From Silvibacterium bohemicum (lineage in GTDB: Bacteria; Acidobacteriota; Terriglobia; Terriglobales; Acidobacteriaceae): a stretch of 64,000 nt of DNA. The notes beneath the pieces are model-generated. The model made no database searches. It was given only the letters and a program-made list of their open reading frames with translations, and was not told the DNA's origin. Of the stretch, positions 59,201 through 64,000 are shown in pieces (within the stretch, counting starts at the first letter, position 1; the number at the start of each line of letters is the position of its first letter). The position numbers and the translations under genes are program-made. The stretch is taken from positions 733,709 through 797,708 of the forward strand of contig NZ_LBHJ01000003.1 in assembly GCF_001006305.1 (NCBI RefSeq), in the 5' to 3' direction.

Positions 59201-59255
59201 GAGACTTCTCGATCTTCGTTACCTTCAGAAGGCCCACAACTTTCTCCTTTACCAT
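56232..59255 (-). CDS. Membrane-anchored ECF sigma/anti-sigma fusion
   Basis: 1007 residues. Region 2 at about 20-95 (DHYDWLLRSARDLCHGSREE, AEDLVQDLYVGFV, LRGYLYKALKNLF) and region 4 at about 130-185 (AASVLILRFFFGYYPSEIAK, LLRTGRATVDKLTHTARLEA). Next is a zinc-binding anti-sigma-like motif, HLVSCRLC (about 278), a single membrane span about 480-502 (MPVPIAVGLGTLVLSAGMYF) and about 500 residues outside, partly coiled-coil. It would need cleavage or unmasking to act as sigma. First gene of the receptor-isopeptidase unit. Confidence 0.82.
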   Translation of the reverse strand: MVKEKVVGLLKVTKIEKSHNHEEIFLDHYDWLLRSARDLCHGSREEAEDLVQDLYVGFVQSKSTVQVDDADRLRGYLYKALKNLFIRKNRRNRDTAAGLEISDFDSIQIALSSVDGNQLLLVRSRLAEICEYACTRRMTHKAASVLILRFFFGYYPSEIAKLLRTGRATVDKLTHTARLEAKAYLTQPHTLQFPHHQQHRGAAPIISILPQARAPIAIERYANLPDDPTELKAELRKRILSRALGDHLPREVIETRYSEESEQTLSTNELAHLVSCRLCLDTANDILGIPSLDMHFSSDDNEPDDQDPPSKGRRREKTLQRLRRKQREAFEHRPAQLQVAVNGQVLGTTAITGEFNEFHLNNLDMISRPEFVEVVSEQGITLASLDLLQVDRNGIPLQRTHVMLSDGRELTIDITWSGNGPGVNISYRDLPVEDSAPDSTVDGPTLSSLEIRALSEAPTNHPPASLWKKFTSLLTGHWMMPVPIAVGLGTLVLSAGMYFRFSQKTNLTAPITATALLSDSTKAEEAAIPEHGAMHRTFAFEVRSDQGKILESGTIDSLRGSSPRRRALRLLDRRGKVLAGHWVSETGKVTDRAFEHNRQSNIKDPGDQIPIPWIHLPEADDFATLSGGDKNLSAKMVGNVYEVNMSQVTQGDQPSVIAASLTLTKDTKRPVIEVLQILDHHSIRQYKFEELTYEYLPASPQLESDFAPPSGDTSGEKAEGGDATENSDSHATLEALTLLSNLGPDVERIVNVERTLNGRTSIDGVFQTTAQKAEVARVLAPLRRNHNIVLDLHASDEPISKPDSHPNLQLQSLDEISVESQRVPLDAQLRSSLSTAGAADSDVDARVHAIASSALEHCSLLSREAWSIRQIATDDFTPSELQQMTPEDQMLWLTLLDKHVRAFDGERTELERTLHALLEQERTYVSATPVKPPNTITSISELRDAAQTLNQDSERLQSLLTDGLTLSPTSLPTSTNPVVIAQLMSKLRVQESKLHEIVERLQSSGQR

Positions 59256-59584
59256 GCTCTAGTCGCGTCGGAGTGCTATCTCCCTCCGGCGCTATTGGTC
59301 GCAAAAGGCCATTTCTCCAAGGCCCGATGGACCTTGAAGATGGCGCGTTTGAGGCGGCTTCGCCCAAGATGAATTGGGCAGCCTCACAGCTTGTCAGGGG
59401 AGGTGGAAGCTCTATGCGGCTATGCGAATGCGTGGCCGTACTGCAGGGTCTTCCTGGTGGGAGAAGGAGTACGAGGCACTCATGCACTTCGTATCCTTCT
59501 TATTGAATGTCTTCAAGTTCTGGCCGACCCGGCACGCTGATCTTGGCAGAGCGGCAGATGGCGCTACGGTGTGTTTGTTGACCT

Positions 59585-60349
59585 CTAGTCGTGGAACGCA
59601 GAAGCCGAGTCAGTCGTTCCCAGCGGCGGAACCTGTAGCCGAAAACCCTGGCCTCGGACGTTTTGAATCAGGTCATCAAATCCCTTGTCGTCCAGCTTCT
59701 TGCGGAACCGCTTGATCACTCCGCGGAGGGAATCGAGGGTCTTGTCGAGGTCTCGACGTCCCCAGGCGCCATCAAGAAGCTCCTGCGAGGTGACCACTCG
59801 AGCCGGATTGGTAGCAAGGATCTCGAGAATCCTGGCCTCTTTCTGGGTAACCGCCATCGACTTCTCGTTGTCGGCCAGAACCTGGTGGTTCCTGTCCAGT
59901 ACGAAGCGGCCTACGCCGAGACGGTGTGTGGTGCTCCGCCTCTTGCCGGTGTCCCGCTCATATCGCCGAATATGGGCATGGAGACGAGAGATCAGGAGTT
60001 GAATAGATGTGCTCTTGAGGATGTAGCCATCGGCGCCGGCGTGGAGAGATGCAAGCTCATACCATTCTCCCTCGAGCACCGTGTACATCAGAATTGGCAG
60101 ACCTACCTTGGCTGCCCGCAATTCGAACACCAGGCCAGTGCCGCTGACACTCAGCTTTGGATCGTTCTTCGGTCCGAGGTCAAAGTCGACCAGAATCAGG
60201 TCAAACTTCGAATTCTCCACCATCTGCCGTGCAGTCTCCGCATTGTCTGCCAGCTGCACTTCGAACCCAAAATTACGGAGAGTGCGCTGCAATCCGTCGG
60301 CTACGACGGGTTCATCGTCTACCAGGAGTATTGAGTGAATAGAGTTCAT
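59585..60349 (-). CDS. OmpR-type response regulator
   Basis: 254 residues. Receiver domain about 5-125 with acidic pocket LLVDDEPVVADG and phospho-acceptor Asp in DLILVDFDLGPKNDP; winged-helix DNA-binding domain about 155-245 (MAVTQKEARILEILATNPAR, TLDSLRGVIKRFRKKLDDKG, NVRGQGFRL). No kinase is adjacent; the histidine kinase at 32842 is an orphan and could be its partner. The 59256-59584 gap shows no gene. Confidence 0.92.
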   Translation of the reverse strand: MNSIHSILLVDDEPVVADGLQRTLRNFGFEVQLADNAETARQMVENSKFDLILVDFDLGPKNDPKLSVSGTGLVFELRAAKVGLPILMYTVLEGEWYELASLHAGADGYILKSTSIQLLISRLHAHIRRYERDTGKRRSTTHRLGVGRFVLDRNHQVLADNEKSMAVTQKEARILEILATNPARVVTSQELLDGAWGRRDLDKTLDSLRGVIKRFRKKLDDKGFDDLIQNVRGQGFRLQVPPLGTTDSASAFHD

Positions 60350-60653
60350 AGTCTTCCAAACATGGGAAAGAAACCCGTTCTTTTGCGAGGGGATGGCTTG
60401 GCCTGGTGTCTACCGGCTCTTTATGGTCTCTATAGACGGGCCTTTGATGGTCATTATAGACATCGCAGCGGTCGCATTGAACCAAGAATGCAGTCAATTT
60501 AAGCTAAATCGCGATACCTACAAACAGCGCATTCATCCACAATTTATCTACGATCATGGATAAAGCGATTCAGCGCTTGGGATGATGCTCGAACGTGCAT
60601 TGTCAGCGGCATGGGCAAGGGGCATCCCGAGTGGCGGAGCCATCGAAAGGTGA

Positions 60654-60684
60654 GAGTTCGGCAGGGGACTGCCCACCCGAACTC
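60654..60684. other. Strong hairpin in intergenic gap
   Basis: Outer stem GAGTTCGG / CCGAACTC with an inner GGG/CCC or GCAG/CTGC helix. It lies in the gene-poor 60350-60821 gap. No T-tract follows, so it looks like a structured RNA or leader rather than a terminator. Confidence 0.35.
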
Positions 60685-60821
60685 CCCCCAAAGTCCGCAC
60701 TGTGACGGTGGAGTTGGAGCACACACTTCGACCGGGACAAAAAAGACTACAGGACAACAGTGCAGGTTTCCCCGATCCCCTCAGAACAGGGCTCCGTGCA
60801 GCACAAGGTCGTGCAGTGCAT

Positions 60822-60846
60822 AGAATAGTCGAAAATGGACTATTCT
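60822..60846. promoter_or_regulatory. Operator copy 1 (controller-box-like palindrome)
   Basis: Perfect 9-bp arms AGAATAGTC / GACTATTCT with a 7-nt spacer, plus an overlapping weaker third half-site (CTAT-tctcaa-ATAG). A -10-like TAGAAT overlaps the left arm. It is about 140 bp upstream of the GIY-YIG start at 60985, and matches operator copy 2 in arm, spacer length and third half-site. Confidence 0.75.
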
Positions 60847-60984
60847 CAAATAGACTCGCACCATGCGTGGGACCAGCAGTCCACTCCACTCCAACCAACC
60901 CTTAACGTGGCGGAGTCGTATCTCCGAGGCTGTATCCTCCTATTGGCAGCTAATTGGGATTCGTGGTCAATTTGGAGGCAGGTA

Positions 60985-61455
60985 ATGGATGTCAGATTTG
61001 GAGCGCTCGTCGATACTCTGGCTCCTAAGCTTGAACAACTCATTCAATGCCCGCCTGTGGGCTATGGAGAACTTGCGCGGAGCATGCCACTCTCAGGGAT
61101 CTACCTGTTCTCTGAAACAGGAAGACACCTCTACGTTGGACGGTCCAACAGCCTGCGGTCTCGCTACGGCCGCCATTGCCGTCCAGGGGCTACCCACCGC
61201 CAAGCCGCGTTTGCCTTTCAGCTGGCACGAGAAGCAACCGGACGAACGAAGGCTTCTTACAAGGCAGGGAACGATAGCCGCGACGGCTTGATGCTGGACC
61301 CGGCATTCGAGCAGGCATTCCGAGATGCCAAAGGCAGGATCAGGGCAATGGAGTACCGCTTCGTGGAGGAGCCGGATCAGAATCGGCAGGCTCTCCTTGA
61401 GATCTACTGCGCGATCGTCCTCGGAACCCCATACAACGACTTCGGCACCCATTGA
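60985..61455 (+). CDS. GIY-YIG nuclease-like protein
   Basis: 156 residues from the ATG at 60985, chosen because GGAGG lies 6 nt upstream; an in-frame ATG at 60835 sits inside the operator without a binding site. GIY-YIG elements: SGIYLFSETGRHLYVGRSNS, an Arg in LRSRYGRH, and a conserved Glu/Asn region LLEIYCAIVLGTPYNDFGTH. The fold occurs in UvrC, homing enzymes and type II restriction enzymes such as Eco29kI. It shares operators with the XRE gene at 61869, which fits a regulated nuclease; no methyltransferase is nearby. Confidence 0.78.
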   Translation: MDVRFGALVDTLAPKLEQLIQCPPVGYGELARSMPLSGIYLFSETGRHLYVGRSNSLRSRYGRHCRPGATHRQAAFAFQLAREATGRTKASYKAGNDSRDGLMLDPAFEQAFRDAKGRIRAMEYRFVEEPDQNRQALLEIYCAIVLGTPYNDFGTH

Positions 61456-61808
61456 CAGGAACCACTCTCCGGATGCATTTCGAAGCGGTTGTCTAATAGG
61501 CCTCCTTTCAATAAGTTACATCGCATGAGAAGATGGACAGAGCCGGGCAGGGAATCTGTGGCTCCGGTAAATCCGATACCGTCCTGGTTGCGGGTAAGAC
61601 TGAGCGGCGCTTGAGTGTGTCGACCACTGATTCGCTCGTGTCAAACTGTCCACTCGCACTGATCAACTTTGGAAAGAGTGGTTCTGTAGTGAAGAGACTC
61701 ACTCGCAGCCGAACGTTTCGGCTGCTCCAATTCGTCGTGAAGTCCATCGATCGTGACCGTTTAAGGTTCGGATCAGCTCATCACGACTCAAGCCCGACTG
61801 CCGCCTCG

Positions 61809-61833
61809 GGAATAGTCTGTTTTGGACTATTCC
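61809..61833. promoter_or_regulatory. Operator copy 2 (controller-box-like palindrome)
   Basis: Arms GGAATAGTC / GACTATTCC with a 7-nt spacer and a third half-site (ACTAT-tccaag-ATAGT), 36 nt upstream of the XRE start. Autoregulation by the XRE protein is likely. The rest of 61456-61808 shows no convincing gene. Confidence 0.78.
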
Positions 61834-61850
61834 AAGATAGTTTTTAGCGT

Positions 61851-61868
61851 GAACGTCAGTAGACGTTC
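61851..61868. promoter_or_regulatory. Palindrome abutting the XRE start codon
   Basis: GAACGTC-agta-GACGTTC ends exactly at the base before ATG 61869. There is no Shine-Dalgarno sequence, so the message may be leaderless, or this may be a further operator or a translation-blocking hairpin. Confidence 0.5.
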
Positions 61869-62153
61869 ATGGCCAAGAGCAAGTCAATCTATAGCCGCGA
61901 GTACGGCGTGTTTCTCGACCTCCTTCGGGAGGAGCGGGAAGCGGCGGGATTGACTCAGATTGGCCTGGCGAAGAAGTTGAAGGAAACGCAGACCTACGTC
62001 AGCAAGTGCGAGCGTGGTGAGCGCCGGATCGACACGATCGAGACCCGCAAATTCTGCATAGCAATCGGCCTGCACTACCCCGCGTTCGCAGCGAAGCTCG
62101 AGGCTGCAATCGAGCAGAAAGCCGCCGCAAAGAAGCCCGCAGCGCGGCGATGA
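61869..62153 (+). CDS. XRE-family regulator, controller-protein-like
   Basis: 94 residues: a single HTH_3 domain at about 12-75 (YGVFLDLLREEREAAGLTQI, GLAKKLKETQTYVSKCERGE, RRIDTIETRKFCIAIGL) and an Ala/Lys-rich tail. Size and shape match C proteins of restriction-modification systems, which bind paired palindromes at their own promoter. Palindromes of that form precede this gene and the GIY-YIG gene. Confidence 0.85.
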   Translation: MAKSKSIYSREYGVFLDLLREEREAAGLTQIGLAKKLKETQTYVSKCERGERRIDTIETRKFCIAIGLHYPAFAAKLEAAIEQKAAAKKPAARR

Positions 62154-62306
62154 CCGGCGATTGATGTCAACCCCTCATCGATCTTGAACATTGTCCTTTC
62201 CAATATGGCGGTTATGTGGGCGAGGGCATCGAGACGAAACAGGGGCCGAGGCCGGTACCAAAGCATTAGAAAGGCCTCCCGGCGGAGAAACGACTAGAAT
62301 CCTAAA

Positions 62307-63266
62307 ATGTGCTATTCGGCCCGAGTGCGCCAAAACCTAAGCCAACTCTCGAAACGTTATGGCGCGAGAGTGGCGTGGCAGATGTATGAGGAGATTTTCC
62401 GGCGCCGGGCTGCCGGGGAAGATGTCCGGGTTGCACGAGGTCTTGAGCGGAACTTCGCTCACCCCTCCACCGAGACCGAACTCAGGACGAAGGAGTACAT
62501 CGACCAGTACGTCGCTAACCGCAGAGCAGAGTGGGAGAATGAGATCTTCACCCAGCGCCGGCGATTGGGAGGGGCAGAGGAGTCTCTCAGAGTCAGAGAG
62601 ACCAAGAAAGCGCGCGAAGACGTCCGCATCGCGACGAAGAAGATTCAGACCCTGCTGGACCGTCTCACGGATCTTCGCCGCACTGAACCAGTTGAGGACG
62701 ATGAACGAATCTTTCCGTTGTCGTATGCCCCGGTCCTGGTTCAGAAGGAAGGCGAAACCATAATCGTTCCGATGCGGTACGCTTGCAGGCTTGGAGACAA
62801 GCCCGCAAATTACGACTCTCGTTTCCCAGGCACATACAACGCGCGAAGGGATAACCTGACTGGGTTCTGGAAGAATGTGTACGGCCGCCGTCACGCGGTG
62901 ATGGTGATCAGCGGATTCTTTGAGAATGTGCCAAGGCACCTTTACGAGCATCGTGACCTGCTCCCGGAAGAGAAGCCAGAAAACCTCATCCTGCAATTCG
63001 CCCCACACCCAAGCGAGGACATGCTGGTTGCCTGCATCTGGGACCAGTGGAAAGGTCCTGACCAGCCCGACCTGCTCTCGTTTGCGGCCGTTACGGACGA
63101 GCCGCCGGCAGAGATCGCGGCCACGGGACACCAGCGCTGCGTAATCGTTCTCGAGGAGAAAAACCTGAACACCTGGTTATCTCCGGCCAAGGCGACGCCC
63201 GCCCAGTTGGACGCAATTCTCGACGATCGCGCGAAACGCATCTTCGAACACCAGATTGCGGCTTGA
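62307..63266 (+). CDS. SRAP (YedK/HMCES) abasic-site protein
   Basis: 319 residues, longer than YedK (about 220) because of a charged insertion at about 75-125. Catalytic Cys2 follows the initiator Met (MCYSARVRQNLSQLSKRYGA). Other conserved positions are FPGTYNARRDNLTGFW, Glu in MVISGFFENV and His in ATGHQRCVIVL. SRAP proteins form a thiazolidine crosslink with abasic sites in single-stranded DNA. Its place beside a nuclease/regulator pair suggests DNA damage tolerance, but could be chance. Confidence 0.9.
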   Translation: MCYSARVRQNLSQLSKRYGARVAWQMYEEIFRRRAAGEDVRVARGLERNFAHPSTETELRTKEYIDQYVANRRAEWENEIFTQRRRLGGAEESLRVRETKKAREDVRIATKKIQTLLDRLTDLRRTEPVEDDERIFPLSYAPVLVQKEGETIIVPMRYACRLGDKPANYDSRFPGTYNARRDNLTGFWKNVYGRRHAVMVISGFFENVPRHLYEHRDLLPEEKPENLILQFAPHPSEDMLVACIWDQWKGPDQPDLLSFAAVTDEPPAEIAATGHQRCVIVLEEKNLNTWLSPAKATPAQLDAILDDRAKRIFEHQIAA

Positions 63267-63332
63267 CGGCAGGAAAGGCGGCTTGCCCATCGAGAGACAA
63301 AGAAGGTGATGGGCGAAACTCTAGTCTTGAAA

Positions 63333-64000
63333 TCACTGCGAAGGCGGGACGCAAGGATCCGTTGGCTTCGCAGAGAGAGCCGTATCAAGATTTGCAAACA
63401 TCCAACGCAGCGTGATGCCCGCGTTATAAGCGGCAGGTGTGTTCTGCGCGTCGTTCATTGGGACACCAGAGACGTCGCCGTCGAAATAGGTGAACCGGTC
63501 GGTGATTGTGGACACGAAGAGGAAGGGAGCATCTGGATACGCAAGGCGGATGAGGCCATGCGTCGTCTCCACAGACGCTGGGTGGACTGGAAGGCCAGCA
63601 GCCGTGAATGCTGCAACCGTCTCCGGATCTTTGAACTTGTAATCACCGTAGTTCGTTACATTCAGTGTCCCGAGTGCGACATCGGTGATCCCTGCAGTCA
63701 CAACGGGGGAATCAGATGGATTTCGCTTCACCGGCAAAAAATGGAGCAGTGCAGAACCAGCGTCAAAGGACGCAAGCTGTCCGAACAGTGTGGGCGAAAT
63801 CGAGCTCGTGATGAGCTGATCGGTTGGCCCTTTCCAGGTGCTCGATGGATTCTGGCCGTCTGGGTGAGCGTCATGCAGAAAAACCGATGTCCCGATAGCC
63901 ACACCGCCATTGCGATTCGGGGTTACTGTTGCCGAGCTTGCCGTACCGACTGCAACCACTAAATCCGGTGCCGGACCGGTCCCGAAGATTCGAGGCAGCC
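63333..64000 (-). CDS. Unidentified protein, C-terminal part (cut by window edge)
   Basis: The frame is open from the right edge through to the stop at 63333, about 222 residues. An in-frame GTG at 63959 is not needed as a start since the frame continues. Sequence includes GTGPAPDLVVAVGTASSATV, RNGGVAIGTSVFLHDAHPDG, HPASVETTHGLIRLAYPD and DGDVSGVPMNDAQNTPAAYN. The Gly-rich segments and HDAHP loosely suggest a nucleoside-phosphorylase-like fold, but this is weak. No function is assigned. Confidence 0.6.
   Translation of the reverse strand, partial: LPRIFGTGPAPDLVVAVGTASSATVTPNRNGGVAIGTSVFLHDAHPDGQNPSSTWKGPTDQLITSSISPTLFGQLASFDAGSALLHFLPVKRNPSDSPVVTAGITDVALGTLNVTNYGDYKFKDPETVAAFTAAGLPVHPASVETTHGLIRLAYPDAPFLFVSTITDRFTYFDGDVSGVPMNDAQNTPAAYNAGITLRWMFANLDTALSAKPTDPCVPPSQ

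Noticed and set aside
61533-61847. Plus-strand open frame of 104 codons between the nuclease and XRE genes
   Set aside because: It crosses operator copy 2, has no ribosome binding site and no recognisable domain; a minus-strand frame overlaps it with equal weakness.

Overview
The window looks like an Acidobacteriota chromosome, probably class Terriglobia (Granulicella/Terriglobus/Edaphobacter type). This is inferred from three large TonB-dependent receptors with an N-terminal carboxypeptidase-regulatory-like domain, an ImuA-ImuB-DnaE2 mutagenesis cassette, many AraC and ECF regulators, and moderately high GC. No rRNA, tRNA, CRISPR array, insertion sequence or origin was recognised.

Region by region. 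1-5.3 kb: a multicopper oxidase cut by the left edge, a HTH-TOBE oxyanion regulator, a TonB receptor and a molybdate/tungstate-type binding protein. 5.8-12.6 kb: AraC regulators with an aldo/keto reductase, a DoxX-like membrane protein, an alpha/beta hydrolase and a carboxymuconolactone decarboxylase-like protein. 13.4-19.4 kb: an ECF sigma factor and a nickel block (unknown conserved protein, NikR, NiCoT permease, TonB receptor). 19.7-23.8 kb: DUF4331, DUF417, a fourth AraC regulator and a small membrane protein. 23.8-29.8 kb: dnaE2-imuB-imuA. 30.1-33.8 kb: small regulators, a sigma/anti-sigma-like pair and a histidine kinase.

33.9-59.3 kb is the most unusual part: a lasso-peptide locus with extra modules. 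The plus-strand core is B1 (PqqD-like RRE), an APH-fold kinase, a fusion of a complete S9 prolyl oligopeptidase with the lasso B2 transglutaminase-like protease, a lasso cyclase, and a short precursor ending in a hairpin terminator. Facing it is a minus-strand import and turnover unit: a membrane-anchored sigma factor, a TonB receptor and an AtxE2-like lasso isopeptidase. To the left are a McjD-like ABC exporter and an operon of a CHAT protease, an S41 peptidase and a second kinase paralogous to the one in the core. The predicted core peptide stops right after the ring-closing acid, which is unexplained.

59.6-64 kb: an OmpR-type response regulator, then a GIY-YIG nuclease-like gene and a small XRE regulator that share a duplicated operator (AATAGTC-N7-GACTATT), resembling a controller-protein circuit without a methyltransferase. 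A SRAP/HMCES protein and a partial gene at the right edge follow.

Between 1.5 and 43 kb a recurring intergenic motif, TTGCCYRTTYCTGCA, often doubled at 21-bp spacing, is a strong candidate operator for the AraC-family regulators.
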